A DNA stretch of 64,000 nt, taken from positions 124,001 to 188,000 of the forward strand of contig NZ_LT707418.1 of NCBI RefSeq assembly GCF_900155585.1, given 5' to 3'. This document shows, in pieces, positions 36,510 to 46,189 of the stretch. Source of the stretch: Aedoeadaptatus urinae (GTDB taxonomy: Bacteria > Bacillota > Clostridia > Tissierellales > Peptoniphilaceae). A program made the position numbers and the translations under genes. How positions within the stretch are numbered: the first letter of the stretch is position 1; each line of letters opens with the position of its first letter. The notes beneath the pieces were generated by a model. The model was given only the letters and a program-made list of their open reading frames with translations. It was not told the origin of the DNA and did no database searches.

Positions 36510-37811
36510 TTACTCATCTTGCGCTGCTTCCTCCGCTAAATCCTCGTCTTGGACCGGCTCCTCTTCCGCTACGCTTTCATCCGCATCTTGGAACAATTCC
36601 GACAGATCCATGCCGGTAAGACCGCCGATACTTGCGAAATTATCGCTGACCCTCGACTCGCCTTTTTCATCGGCTGCGATTGCTACCTTCGACGTGCCGT
36701 CTTCCGTGGATTCCGCCGCCGTATTTTCAAAATAGGTTTTGAAATCGTCTATATCCATGGAAAGGGAATCCAGGTATTCGTCAAATTGTGTTTCGGATTT
36801 AATGTCGATTTTCCAGTTCGTCAGCTTTGCCGCCAGACGCGCATTTTGTCCTTCTTTGCCGATGGCCAAGGACAACTGATAGTCCGGTACGACGACCATG
36901 GCGGATTTTTCCCGTTGATTGATAAAGACTTCCACGACCTTCGATGGGCTCAAGGCGTTGCCGATAAAGGCGGCAATATCTTTTTCCCAAATCACGATGT
37001 CGATTTTTTCGTCGTGCAGTTCGTCGACGATGGTCTTCACCCGGCTGCCCTTAAAGCCGACACAGGCGCCTAAGGGATCCACGTCTTCGTCTTTGCTGAA
37101 GACCGCGATCTTTGTCCGGCTCCCTGCTTCTCTTGCGATGGAGAAAATCTCGACGATTCCGTCGTGGATTTCAGGTACTTCCAATTCAAACAGCCGTCTG
37201 ACTAAATTCGGATGACTTCTCGAAAGTACGATTTGCGGTCCCTTCGGCTGCTTGTTAACCTCGAGTACCAGCATTTTGTAGCGGTCGCCCTGCTCGTAGG
37301 ACTCCCCTTGGATTTGTTCTGACACGGGCAAGATGGCTTCGGTCTTTCCTAAGTCGACGAAGACGTTGCCCTTCGTCACGCGCTGTACGTCGCAGGTAAT
37401 AATTTCATTTTCCCGATCGGCGTAGTCGTCGTAGATAACATCTCGTTCGGCGTCCTTGATCCGTTGAATGACTACTTGTCGAGCCGTTTGTGCGGCGATG
37501 CGACCGAATTTTTCCGGTTCAATATCTTCGTAATAAGTATCGCCAATTTCCAATCTGGGATTTTCTTTTCGCGCCTCTTCCAACGAAATTTCCGTGTTGT
37601 CGTCAAAAACTTCCTCTACGACCTCTTTTTCGGCGGCTAAAGAAATTCTTCCCGTTTCCCGATCGATATCAACGACCACATTTTGTGTGGTACCGAAATT
37701 TTTCTTATAGCTGGATAAGAGTGCCGTTTCAAGGGCCTCGATGATGACGTCCTCTGGAATTCCTTTTTCGCTTTCTAATTGCTTCAGAGCTAAAATAAAC
37801 TCTTCATTCAT
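36510..37811 (-). CDS. nusA: Transcription termination/antitermination protein NusA
   Basis: The 433-residue protein has the N-terminal RNA polymerase-binding domain (about 1-125), an S1 domain (about 130-200) and two KH domains (GACVGFKGSRV near 250, IGKEGQNARLAA near 317). The tail after about 350 is acidic. NusA modulates pausing and termination. It is the second gene of the rimP-nusA-ylxR-infB operon. Confidence 0.97.
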   Translation of the reverse strand: MNEEFILALKQLESEKGIPEDVIIEALETALLSSYKKNFGTTQNVVVDIDRETGRISLAAEKEVVEEVFDDNTEISLEEARKENPRLEIGDTYYEDIEPEKFGRIAAQTARQVVIQRIKDAERDVIYDDYADRENEIITCDVQRVTKGNVFVDLGKTEAILPVSEQIQGESYEQGDRYKMLVLEVNKQPKGPQIVLSRSHPNLVRRLFELEVPEIHDGIVEIFSIAREAGSRTKIAVFSKDEDVDPLGACVGFKGSRVKTIVDELHDEKIDIVIWEKDIAAFIGNALSPSKVVEVFINQREKSAMVVVPDYQLSLAIGKEGQNARLAAKLTNWKIDIKSETQFDEYLDSLSMDIDDFKTYFENTAAESTEDGTSKVAIAADEKGESRVSDNFASIGGLTGMDLSELFQDADESVAEEEPVQDEDLAEEAAQDE

Positions 37812-37828
37812 TGTTTTTTCTTTGCCTC

Positions 37829-38290
37829 CTAAAATTCAATGACCTGTCGCATTAATGAGATGGATTTTGAATCAAAGGTGACAATTTTTCCATCTTCGGT
37901 GCGGATGTCCACGGTATCTTCGCCGTAGTCCGCTAAAATACCAACAAATTCTTTCTTATCTTCTACTTTTTTGTAGAGGTGAACCTCGACCTTTTTTCCC
38001 ATGTTTCGCCTGTAATCATCCGTCGTACGAATGGGTCGATCCAAACCCGGCGACTGAACCTCCAAGGTGTATTTGCCTTCAAATAAATCCTCGCCGTCGA
38101 TTCGCTCTCCTATATCGCGAGAAATATCGGCGCAGTCGTCGATTTTCACGCCCTCAGGATGATACACCGTGATAACAATACGCGACGGCGTCTTGTTTGA
38201 AACCTCAACCTCTACGATTTCATAACCGCGTTCACTTGCCGCTTTTTCCGCCGCCGATGCGACGATCTCCCGTACTTGAGAATGTTTCAA
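37829..38290 (-). CDS. rimP: Ribosome maturation factor RimP
   Basis: I choose the TTG at 38290 (MKHSQVREIV, 153 residues) because GGAGGTGA lies five bases before it; the upstream ATG at 38305 overlaps that site. The protein has VSPGLDRP-type motif VQSPGLDRPI near 85 and an Sm-like C-terminal domain. RimP is needed for 30S maturation. It heads the nusA operon and has a promoter within the end of polC followed by a leader hairpin. Confidence 0.94.
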   Translation of the reverse strand: MKHSQVREIVASAAEKAASERGYEIVEVEVSNKTPSRIVITVYHPEGVKIDDCADISRDIGERIDGEDLFEGKYTLEVQSPGLDRPIRTTDDYRRNMGKKVEVHLYKKVEDKKEFVGILADYGEDTVDIRTEDGKIVTFDSKSISLMRQVIEF

Positions 38291-38302
38291 GAACTCACCT
38301 CC

Positions 38303-38340
38303 CATAAAAAACTAGAGTGGTGGACCCACTCTAGTTCTAC
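38303..38340 (-). terminator. Hairpin after polC, also in the leader of rimP-nusA
   Basis: On the minus strand AACTAGAGTGG/CCACTCTAGTT is an 11-pair stem (38336-38326 and 38320-38310) followed by six T residues, immediately before the rimP ribosome binding site. It can terminate polC transcripts and may attenuate rimP-nusA transcription from the promoter just upstream. Confidence 0.85.
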
Positions 38341-38357
38341 TCGTCTATCTTTGCTTT

Positions 38358-38386
38358 AGTATATCACATTTTACCGGTATCGCCAA
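38358..38386 (-). promoter_or_regulatory. Promoter of rimP-nusA-infB
   Basis: On the minus strand TTGGCG (38386-38381) and TATACT (38363-38358) are spaced 17 bases, with TGA before the -10. It overlaps the last codons of polC. Confidence 0.5.
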
Positions 38387-41300
38387 CAAGATCCATGATG
38401 CTTAATTGGTTATCTTGCGGGATTCCTCTGAGGGCGCCGTGCGCCTTTAGAGTTTCCACGACAGTTTTGGAAGCACCGGTTCGCTTCACCATGTCTTCTA
38501 CGGAAAGAAATTCCTGTTCCGCGACGGCCTCGTAAATTTCTTTCGCCACCGTTCGTCCGATTCCCTGAAGGGAACTGATGGGCAAAAGCACTTTTCCTTC
38601 ATAGACGGAAAATTTCTCGTAATGGGACACGCCCAGATGGATGGGCTCAAAGGCATAGCCTCTCGCCATCATTTCCATAACGACACGTAAAATGGGTAAT
38701 TCGGATAATTCCGCCTTTGTCGCGTCGTCGTTATTTTCGATCCATTCCATCCGCTTTTTAATTTCGCTGATCCCGCCGACCAGTAAATCGCCGTTTAGAT
38801 CTGACAGCTTGGTCGTAAAATAGGCGGCATAAAATGCCAGGGGGTAATGGACCTTGTACCAAGCGATGCGAATACTTGTCATGACATAGGCTACGGCGTG
38901 AGCCCGCGGGAACATGTACTTAATCTTTTCGCAGCTTTCGAAATACCAGCTCGGTACATCCAAGGTTTTTAACACGTCCATGTATTTTTCAGGAAGGCCT
39001 CGACCCTTTCGTACCGCTTCCATGGTATCGAAGGCAACTTTATTTTCGGCACCGGCGACGATCAGGTAGTTCATAATATCTTCCCGGGTACTGATGACTT
39101 CCGAGATCGTGGCCTTCTTGGAGTGCACCAAATCTTGGGCGTTGCCCGTCCATACGTCGGTGCCGTGGGAAAGGCCGGAAATATTCACCAGCTCGCCGAA
39201 GGTGGACGGCTTCGTGTCCATAAGCATGCGCACGACGAAATCCGTACCGAACTCGGGAATCCCTAAAGTTCCAGTCGGCGAAGTGAAAAGTGTTTCATCC
39301 ACTTTTAATGCATCTGTGGAAGTAAACAAACTCATGACGTCGGGATCGTTCAGGTCGATGGTCTCCATAGGGACGCCGGTTAAATCTTCCAGCATACGCA
39401 GGATGGACGGCGCATCGTGGCCGAGGATGTCCAGCTTTAAAATATTTTCGCTAATGGAGTGGTAGTCGAAGTGAGTGGTTATGACGTTTTTCTTCTTTTC
39501 ATCCGCCGGATACTGAATCGGCGTAAAGTGATGAATGTCCTGATCCTTCGGCACGACCATAATGCCGCCGGGGTGCTGGCCGCTGGTGCGCTTTACCCCT
39601 TCGATGCCCTTGGCCAATCGCATGATTTCCACGGGATTTTTCTGAATATTGTTTTCTTCGATAAATTTCTTCACCAGACCGAAGGCGGTTTTTTCCGCCA
39701 AGGTGCCGATAGTACCGGCGCGAAAGACGAAGCCTTCGCCGAAGTAATCCTCTATGAATTTGTGGGCCGTCGGCTGATATTCGCCGGCAAAGTTTAAATC
39801 GATATCCGGTTCCTTGTCGCCGTAAAAGCCCAGGAAGACCTCAAATGGAATCTTGTGGCCTTCGCGAGTTAAGGGCTCGCCGCAAACCGGGCAATTTTTC
39901 TTCGGCAGGTCGAAGCCGGTGCTCACCTTGCCGTCGTCGATAAATTCACTGTACCGACATTTGCCGCAAACGTAGTGCGGCATCAGGGGATTGACTTCCG
40001 TAATGCCGGTCATAGTAGCGACAAAGGAAGAGCCGACGGAGCCACGGGAGCCGACGTAATAGCCGTCGTCGTTGGATTTTTGCACCAGCTGCTGGGCAAT
40101 TTTATACATAACCGCGTAGCCGTTTCCGATAATACTTTCAAGCTCCGTATTTAAACGGTCCTCCACGATTTTCGGTAAGGGATCGCCGTATATTTCCTTC
40201 GCCCGCTTAAAGGCGTCTGCCTTTAAATCCACGTCGGCGTTTTTAATTTTAGGCGGGAATTTTCCCGAGGGAATCGGCGGGAATACGTCGATTGAATCGG
40301 CGATCTTCTTCGGATTGTCGATGACGATGGTCTCTGCTTCCTCTGCCAGGAAGGAAAAGGCGTCGAGCATTTCGTCGGTAGTCATAAGGTAAGCGCCGTT
40401 ATTTGTAAAGGGGCGACCCCTGAATTTCGAATGCTCCAGTATTTGAAGAAATTCCGCGTTCTCTTTGTTTAAGTAGCGCACGTCGGAGGATGCAACCACG
40501 GGAAGATCAAGCTCCTTTGCCAATTTTATTAAATCGGCGATCATCTCCCGAGCGTCGTCTTCATTTCTCAAAAGGCCGTCGGCGTAGGCCTTGCCGTAAC
40601 GCGTCAGCGGCGCTACCTCGATGTAATCGACATTCGAAGCGATGTGCTTAAGCTCCTCTTTATCTGCTCCTCGCAAATAGGCATCGATTAATTCGCCCTC
40701 TTCTCCCCCGGATCCGATGACAAAATTTTCTTTGTTTTTTAAGACCTCCGAGCGAAGCATCCGCGCCGTACGGAAAAAATGATCCATATGAGACTCGGAG
40801 ATCAAATGGTACAAGGCCGTAAGACCCTCCAGGTTCTTCGGAAAAATAGTCATCTTCGCAGGGAAAGATTTTTCAGGCGCATCGGGCTTCAATTTGTTGA
40901 GGTCGTCGGGCCTTTCGACACCGCATTTTTCCGCCAGTCGTTGCAGCTGCAGAAATAATTCCGCCGTAGCCTCGGCGTCGTTGACGGCGCGGTGAGCTCC
41001 CTGCAGGTTTATGCCGAAACGCTTCGCAAGAGTGCCCAAGCGAAAATTTTTCACCTGAATATCCAGGGACCGAGCCAATAGCAAGGTGTCGATGGTTGGG
41101 TAGGGCGTCTTGCCCTTTCGTCTATACTCGATAAAGCGAGAGTCGAAGGAGGCGTTGTGAGCTACCAAAATGCAGTCGCCGATAAAAGCTTCGAATTTCG
41201 GCAGAACTATATCGATGGGATCTGCATCCGCTACCATCTCGTCCGTAATGTTGGTAAGCTCCACCACTCTATCCGGGATGGGCCGCATGGGATTGACAAA

Positions 41301-42584
41301 GGTCGAAAAGCGATCGGTAATGCGCCCGTCCTGAATTTTTACGGCGCCGATTTCCGTAATCTCGTCGTAGCGCGGAGAAAATCCCGTGGTCTCCAAGTCA
41401 AAAACCACGTAACCTGCCCCGTGTTGAGCCTGTCCCGGATTTTTATAAATAAGCTCCTCGTCATCCACCACATCGGCATCGATGCCGTAGAGAATGCGTA
41501 TGTCATTTTTCTTCGCCGCATTCATGGCGTCGGGATAGCCCTGCACCACATTGTCGTCGGTGATGGCAATGGCCTCGTGGCCCCAAGCCTTGGCCTGCTT
41601 GGCGAAATCGCCGATGGTGTTGGTGCCGTCCATATTGCTCATTTTCGTGTGGAGGTGAAGCTCGATGCGCTTACGTTCGCTTTTGTCTACACGCTTCGGC
41701 GTGGGGGACAGCTTGATATTTTTAGCCACCATGCACTCCCGCTTGTCGAAGCTGTCGAAATCGTATTTCCCATGGACGGAAACGGTTGTCCCTACCCCAA
41801 AAGTCTGAGCAAAGGCATCGGCTTCTTTGTTTTTGGCAAAGGCCTTTACCGTCGCACTGTCCGTGCCGTCGTAAATCGAAAGAATAAGCAAAGTCTTGTC
41901 ATTTTTAATGGGCCGTGCATCGAAATCGAAGACGGAGCCCGTAATCGTCACCGTCTCCCCTAAGCTACATTGGTTGAGAGGCGTCGGCGCTTCGAATTTA
42001 TTTTTGCCGAAACTGTAAACTTCGTCCTCGTTTTTCCCGGGCTCTTGCGCAGCCACCGGCGTTTCAAGTTTAAAATCGTTGCAGAAAACCGACTCTTCGC
42101 TTTCGATCACCTCATTCAAGGCTTTCAATTCACAACCATCCTCCGAGCAGGCACACTCGAGGAAGTAGTGGTGTCCGGTGATTTCTTCAAGTCGACCTTC
42201 TATGCCCATGGAAAGAACGGTCTTTTGTACGGTGGCATTGGGCACCTGAAGGGTGATTCGGCCCTCTTTTAAAGAAAAGCAGCCTCTTTCGAGCCATGCT
42301 CCGGAAGAAATAATCGACGTCTTCAGAAAATCATAGATCTCATCCTCCGTGTAAGTCGCCGGCTCTTTTTTCTTATCTAAGTAAAACATCTCGACGTCCA
42401 ATGTGGGATAACACTGCGCCACCAGTTGGCCCAGCTCGTCGCTCCAATCCCCTTCCTCGCAGCTTAGATGCAAGCTTAAAAGGGCTTTGTCCCTGTTATA
42501 GACGAGCTTTTCGAAGGGTATGGCGTTTTTTAAAATAAAATCCATCAGGGCACGCTCTGATGGATGCTTTTCTTGATTGATCAC
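38364..42584 (-). CDS. polC: DNA polymerase III alpha subunit, Gram-positive type (PolC)
   Basis: The 1406-residue protein has the PolC layout: N-terminal domain, an OB fold (about 205-300), a PHP domain with ELHLHTKMSNMDG near 309 split by a DEDD exonuclease (VFDLETTGFSP near 396), then the polymerase core with a zinc cluster (CGKC near 873, CPVC near 895) and RTSGQHPGG near 993. It is the replicative polymerase of low-GC Gram-positives. The GTG start overlaps the ispG stop (GTGA). The ispG-polC-rimP order is common in clostridia. Confidence 0.98.
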   Translation of the reverse strand: MINQEKHPSERALMDFILKNAIPFEKLVYNRDKALLSLHLSCEEGDWSDELGQLVAQCYPTLDVEMFYLDKKKEPATYTEDEIYDFLKTSIISSGAWLERGCFSLKEGRITLQVPNATVQKTVLSMGIEGRLEEITGHHYFLECACSEDGCELKALNEVIESEESVFCNDFKLETPVAAQEPGKNEDEVYSFGKNKFEAPTPLNQCSLGETVTITGSVFDFDARPIKNDKTLLILSIYDGTDSATVKAFAKNKEADAFAQTFGVGTTVSVHGKYDFDSFDKRECMVAKNIKLSPTPKRVDKSERKRIELHLHTKMSNMDGTNTIGDFAKQAKAWGHEAIAITDDNVVQGYPDAMNAAKKNDIRILYGIDADVVDDEELIYKNPGQAQHGAGYVVFDLETTGFSPRYDEITEIGAVKIQDGRITDRFSTFVNPMRPIPDRVVELTNITDEMVADADPIDIVLPKFEAFIGDCILVAHNASFDSRFIEYRRKGKTPYPTIDTLLLARSLDIQVKNFRLGTLAKRFGINLQGAHRAVNDAEATAELFLQLQRLAEKCGVERPDDLNKLKPDAPEKSFPAKMTIFPKNLEGLTALYHLISESHMDHFFRTARMLRSEVLKNKENFVIGSGGEEGELIDAYLRGADKEELKHIASNVDYIEVAPLTRYGKAYADGLLRNEDDAREMIADLIKLAKELDLPVVASSDVRYLNKENAEFLQILEHSKFRGRPFTNNGAYLMTTDEMLDAFSFLAEEAETIVIDNPKKIADSIDVFPPIPSGKFPPKIKNADVDLKADAFKRAKEIYGDPLPKIVEDRLNTELESIIGNGYAVMYKIAQQLVQKSNDDGYYVGSRGSVGSSFVATMTGITEVNPLMPHYVCGKCRYSEFIDDGKVSTGFDLPKKNCPVCGEPLTREGHKIPFEVFLGFYGDKEPDIDLNFAGEYQPTAHKFIEDYFGEGFVFRAGTIGTLAEKTAFGLVKKFIEENNIQKNPVEIMRLAKGIEGVKRTSGQHPGGIMVVPKDQDIHHFTPIQYPADEKKKNVITTHFDYHSISENILKLDILGHDAPSILRMLEDLTGVPMETIDLNDPDVMSLFTSTDALKVDETLFTSPTGTLGIPEFGTDFVVRMLMDTKPSTFGELVNISGLSHGTDVWTGNAQDLVHSKKATISEVISTREDIMNYLIVAGAENKVAFDTMEAVRKGRGLPEKYMDVLKTLDVPSWYFESCEKIKYMFPRAHAVAYVMTSIRIAWYKVHYPLAFYAAYFTTKLSDLNGDLLVGGISEIKKRMEWIENNDDATKAELSELPILRVVMEMMARGYAFEPIHLGVSHYEKFSVYEGKVLLPISSLQGIGRTVAKEIYEAVAEQEFLSVEDMVKRTGASKTVVETLKAHGALRGIPQDNQLSIMDLVGDTGKM

Positions 42585-43633
42585 CGATGATCCCTTTCTA
42601 TTAAGTCGATAAGAGCGTCTAAGAGCTCGGTTTCAGGTACGGTTTTCACAACTTGTCCCTTTTTAAAAATGACGCCTCGCCCGTTTCCGCCTGTAATTCC
42701 GTAATCCGCTTCCTGTGCCTCGCCGGGGCCGTTGACCCGGCAACCCATAATGGCGATCTTCCCTTCGAAATCTAAGGACTTAAAGCGCTCTTCCGCTTCT
42801 TTGACCAAATTGATTAAGCCGATTTCCGTGCGTCCGCAGGTGGGACAGGCAACGATGTCGATGCCCTCTTGTCTCAGACCCAGGCTCTTCAATATGGCCT
42901 TGGCGCAATAGACCTCATCCACGGGATCGCCCGTTAAGGAAACGCGCATGGTGTCGCCGATGCCTTCCTCCAGCAAGGTTCCCATGCCCACTGCCGATTT
43001 AACGATGCCGTTTAAGGCTGCGCCGGCTTCGGTAATGCCGAGGTGGAGCGGGTAGTCTGAAACCTTTGAAAACTCGCGATAGCTTTCGATGGATTGACGC
43101 ACGTCGGAGGATTTCAATGAAACCTTGATGGCGTCGAAGCCGAATTTTTCCAAGGTGGCGATCTCTTCCAGAGCCGATTCCACAATGGACTTTGGATTGA
43201 CGCCGTGATACTTTTCGATAAAAGAGGGCTTCACGGAGCCGGAATTGACACCGATGCGAATGGAGACGTTCCTTGCCTTTGCCGCTTCCGCCACTTCCTT
43301 TACCTTCCATTCTTCACCGATGTTTCCCGGATTGATGCGCAGGCCGTGGACGCCGTGCTCCAAGGCGTAAAGGGCCAGTCGGTAATCGAATTGAATGTCG
43401 GCGATAACCGGAATGGCGATGGCGGGAATAATTTTATCCAAGGCTTTTGCGTCGTCCTCGTCGTTGACCGCCACCCGAATAATATCGCAGCCGGCCTTTT
43501 CCAAGCCGTGAATCTGCTCGATGGTCGAGGTCGCGTCCTTCGTCTTCGTGTTCGTCATGGACTGAATGCTGATTGGAGCGCCGCCGCCGATTAAAACGTC
43601 GCCGACTGCGATTTGCTTCGTGTACTTTGCCAC
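42581..43633 (-). CDS. ispG: 4-hydroxy-3-methylbut-2-enyl diphosphate synthase
   Basis: The 350-residue protein has the iron-sulfur cysteines in CPTCGRTE near 259 and MGCRVNGPGEA near 296, and the N-terminal barrel motif SIQSMTNT near 23. It catalyses the penultimate step of the MEP isoprenoid pathway. The start is GTG with AAAGGAC. It lies between rseP and polC; dxr, the usual MEP gene near cdsA, is missing from this block. Confidence 0.96.
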   Translation of the reverse strand: MAKYTKQIAVGDVLIGGGAPISIQSMTNTKTKDATSTIEQIHGLEKAGCDIIRVAVNDEDDAKALDKIIPAIAIPVIADIQFDYRLALYALEHGVHGLRINPGNIGEEWKVKEVAEAAKARNVSIRIGVNSGSVKPSFIEKYHGVNPKSIVESALEEIATLEKFGFDAIKVSLKSSDVRQSIESYREFSKVSDYPLHLGITEAGAALNGIVKSAVGMGTLLEEGIGDTMRVSLTGDPVDEVYCAKAILKSLGLRQEGIDIVACPTCGRTEIGLINLVKEAEERFKSLDFEGKIAIMGCRVNGPGEAQEADYGITGGNGRGVIFKKGQVVKTVPETELLDALIDLIERDHR

Positions 43634-43647
43634 TTTCGTCGTCCTTT

Positions 43648-44646
43648 CTAATGTAAAAATCGTGCGATGTCGCCGAAAATCGTCACGTAAATCATAAGGC
43701 TGAATAATAATACAAAGCTTGCTATCGAAAGACCCTGTTCTACCCTTTCGTTGACGGGCTTACCGGTAATCCCCTCGATGAGCAAGAAAACCAGCTTTCC
43801 GCCGTCGAGGGCGGGAATGGGAAGCAAATTCATAAAACCTAAGTTTGCAGAAATATAAGCCGTAATAAAGAGCAGAGATGCGAATCCGTATTTCACCGAA
43901 TCGCCGATAACCTTCACCACGCCCACCGGCCCCGAGAGATTATCGACGCCGAGCTTGCCGGAAAATAATTGACCCAGCACTTGAAAAATAGTCACGACGG
44001 TCTTACCGGTCATGGTGAATCCGTCGCCAATGGCTTTGATCGGTTCTTTTTTGCTCGTCGGTTGAATGCCGACGATAGGCCGACCTTCTTTTTTCACCGG
44101 CGTAACGGTAAAAGACAAATCCTCGCCCTTGCGACGAACGCCGATGGTCAAGGTCTTTTTCGATGCCGCCACCGTTTTGGAAAATGTGTCCCAATCGGCC
44201 ACGGTCTTTCCGTCGATGGAATGAATCACATCACCGGTTTGTATTCCCGCTTCTGCCGCCGGGGATTGGGGAAGAACCCTTTCGACGGTGCGGGTCGGAT
44301 AGCCTGTAATTAATAAAAAAAGGCTAAAGGTCACGATGGCCAAAACGAAATTCATTCCGGCACCGCTTACGACGACCGCCGCCCGTTTCCAAAGGCTTGC
44401 GTTATTAAAAGATCTGGGGTCTTCCGATGCCGATTCCTCCCCTTCCATGGCGACGTAGCCGCCGATAGGCAGGACTCGAAGGCTGTACTGGGTCTCTCCT
44501 TTTTTCTTTTTAAAAATTAACGGACCCATGCCGATGGCGTATTCGTTGACGCGAATGCCCACAGCTTTGGCCACGGCAAAGTGACCGAACTCGTGTATGG
44601 CAATAATTAATATAAATACAAAAAGTGAACCTAATAAGGTCGACAT
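43648..44646 (-). CDS. rseP: Site-2 zinc metalloprotease RseP/RasP
   Basis: The 332-residue membrane protein has the zinc-binding HEFGH (18-22) in its first membrane segment, a PDZ domain (about 110-190) and the second active-site motif NLLPIPALDGG near 273. It cleaves membrane-embedded substrates such as anti-sigma factors and signal-peptide remnants. It follows cdsA by eight bases, where dxr often sits between the two. Confidence 0.95.
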   Translation of the reverse strand: MSTLLGSLFVFILIIAIHEFGHFAVAKAVGIRVNEYAIGMGPLIFKKKKGETQYSLRVLPIGGYVAMEGEESASEDPRSFNNASLWKRAAVVVSGAGMNFVLAIVTFSLFLLITGYPTRTVERVLPQSPAAEAGIQTGDVIHSIDGKTVADWDTFSKTVAASKKTLTIGVRRKGEDLSFTVTPVKKEGRPIVGIQPTSKKEPIKAIGDGFTMTGKTVVTIFQVLGQLFSGKLGVDNLSGPVGVVKVIGDSVKYGFASLLFITAYISANLGFMNLLPIPALDGGKLVFLLIEGITGKPVNERVEQGLSIASFVLLFSLMIYVTIFGDIARFLH

Positions 44647-44654
44647 AAAACCTC

Positions 44655-45425
44655 CTAAAGGGCAAAACGGAATAGGATATAGACCATGGGAATGATTAAT
44701 AGCATGCTGTCGAAACGGTCCATAAATCCGCCGTGACCGGGAAGGAAATTTCCGAAGTCTTTAATGCCCGTCGTTCGTTTAATTTTTGATGCAAATAAAT
44801 CGCCGAGCTGTGCCGTCACCGAGGCGAGGCCGATAAAAAGCCCGTGAACAAAGTAAATTTCGATATGAAAGATAAGACAATAGATCAATCCGCAAATCAA
44901 CGTGCCGATAATTCCGCCTAAAGCGCCCTCAATGGTCTTATTCGGACTAATGGAGGGGCATAGCTTGTGTTTCCCGAAGGCCATGCCCGTTAAATAGGCA
45001 AAGGTGTCCGTCGCAATGGATATAACGAAGACCAGATACAGATAGCGGGTCTTGTTCAGCGACATAATGGGAAACAAAAATGTAGGCACATAGATGAGTA
45101 TTAAAACGGAAATGCCCATGTCCTCGACGGTAAATTGATCGTCTTTCAAAAAATAAAGAATTAAGAAAAATAAAGGAATGGTGAATGCGACAAACCACGG
45201 CCAGCCGAATTCGTAGACCACAAAGTGAAATGCACAGGCGAGCAAAATATAATGCTCGGGAATGTGATTGCCCTTGTGCTTAAAGGCGGCAATCAGCTCT
45301 CGAGACAGCTCCAGAGAGAATAAGAGCACGGCAATCTGCAGCATCCTTCCGCCGAAATATAAAATCGTGACTAAAAGCGCAATAAGAACCAGGGCCGTTA
45401 TCGTACGTTTTGATAGATTACTCAA
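44655..45425 (-). CDS. cdsA: Phosphatidate cytidylyltransferase
   Basis: The 256-residue protein is a multi-pass membrane protein with the CdsA signature SPNKTIEGALGG near 164 and KIKRTTGIKDFGNFLPGHGG-type C-terminal motif near 216, including the DRFDS segment. It makes CDP-diacylglycerol, the substrate of PgsA. The TTG start follows GGAGGCG at the end of uppS (TAA directly abuts TTG). Confidence 0.95.
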   Translation of the reverse strand: MSNLSKRTITALVLIALLVTILYFGGRMLQIAVLLFSLELSRELIAAFKHKGNHIPEHYILLACAFHFVVYEFGWPWFVAFTIPLFFLILYFLKDDQFTVEDMGISVLILIYVPTFLFPIMSLNKTRYLYLVFVISIATDTFAYLTGMAFGKHKLCPSISPNKTIEGALGGIIGTLICGLIYCLIFHIEIYFVHGLFIGLASVTAQLGDLFASKIKRTTGIKDFGNFLPGHGGFMDRFDSMLLIIPMVYILFRFAL

Positions 45426-46139
45426 TTATACGCCTCCAAATCGCCTGTTTCTAAATTGGTAATCGTCGATCGCTTTTTTTAAGGTTTCTTCGGTAAAATC
45501 TGGCCACAAAATATCCGAGAACCAAAATTCCGCATAGGCCAGCTGCCAGAGCATAAAATTACTTACCCTTAGCTCGCCGCTGGGACGGATTAAAAGATCC
45601 AAGGGCGGCTGATTTTTCGTGTAGAGCTCTTTTTCGAAAGCCTCTTTGTCGATGGCATCCGCGGTGATTTCTTTCGCTTCCACCTTTTGCGCCAAAGCCT
45701 TTGCCGCACGAAGGATCTCGTCTTGTCCGCCATAGTTTAAGCCGATGTTTAATACGAGGTCTCTATTGGGTTCCGTTCGCTTCACGGCATTTGTTACCAT
45801 CTCTCTCGTCTTGTCTCCCAAAGCCGATACGTCGCCCATAATATTCAGCTTCACGCCGTTTTCATATAATTCATCCAGATATTGCTCGATAAATGAACGC
45901 AATAAAAACATCAAATTGGAGACTTCCTGTTCGGGACGCTTCCAATTTTCCGTGGAAAAGGCATATAGAGAGAGGTAGGGAATATTTAATTTGTAGCAGG
46001 CCTTGACGATTTCTATAACCCGTTTCACGCCTTCCTTATGTCCGTAGGTCCGAGGCAAGTTTCGTTTTTTTGCCCAACGGCCGTTTCCGTCCATAATAAT
46101 GCCGATATGTTTCGGCATTGCTTTTTTTGCAGAATCCAT
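45426..46139 (-). CDS. uppS: Undecaprenyl diphosphate synthase
   Basis: The 237-residue protein has the catalytic MDGNGRWAKKR near 17-27, the motif LSLYAFSTENWKRP near 56 and RPSGELRVSNF near 185. It extends farnesyl diphosphate with isopentenyl units to the C55 carrier of cell wall synthesis. Its substrate comes from the MEP pathway represented here by ispG. It sits in the frr-uppS-cdsA order. Confidence 0.97.
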   Translation of the reverse strand: MDSAKKAMPKHIGIIMDGNGRWAKKRNLPRTYGHKEGVKRVIEIVKACYKLNIPYLSLYAFSTENWKRPEQEVSNLMFLLRSFIEQYLDELYENGVKLNIMGDVSALGDKTREMVTNAVKRTEPNRDLVLNIGLNYGGQDEILRAAKALAQKVEAKEITADAIDKEAFEKELYTKNQPPLDLLIRPSGELRVSNFMLWQLAYAEFWFSDILWPDFTEETLKKAIDDYQFRNRRFGGV

Positions 46140-46150
46140 GATTTCTCCTA

Positions 46151-46178
46151 AAAAGAAAGAACCCCCTAAGGGGCTCTA
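46151..46178 (-). terminator. Terminator/attenuator after frr
   Basis: On the minus strand GAGCCCC-TTA-GGGGGTTC is followed by TTTCTTTTT, between frr and uppS. Read-through would supply uppS and the genes beyond. Confidence 0.75.
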
Positions 46179-46189
46179 TTCAATTGTAT

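Noticed and set aside
41157-41963. 268-residue plus-strand frame opposite polC
   Set aside because: It lies wholly within the coding region of PolC PHP/exonuclease domains and has no start signals.
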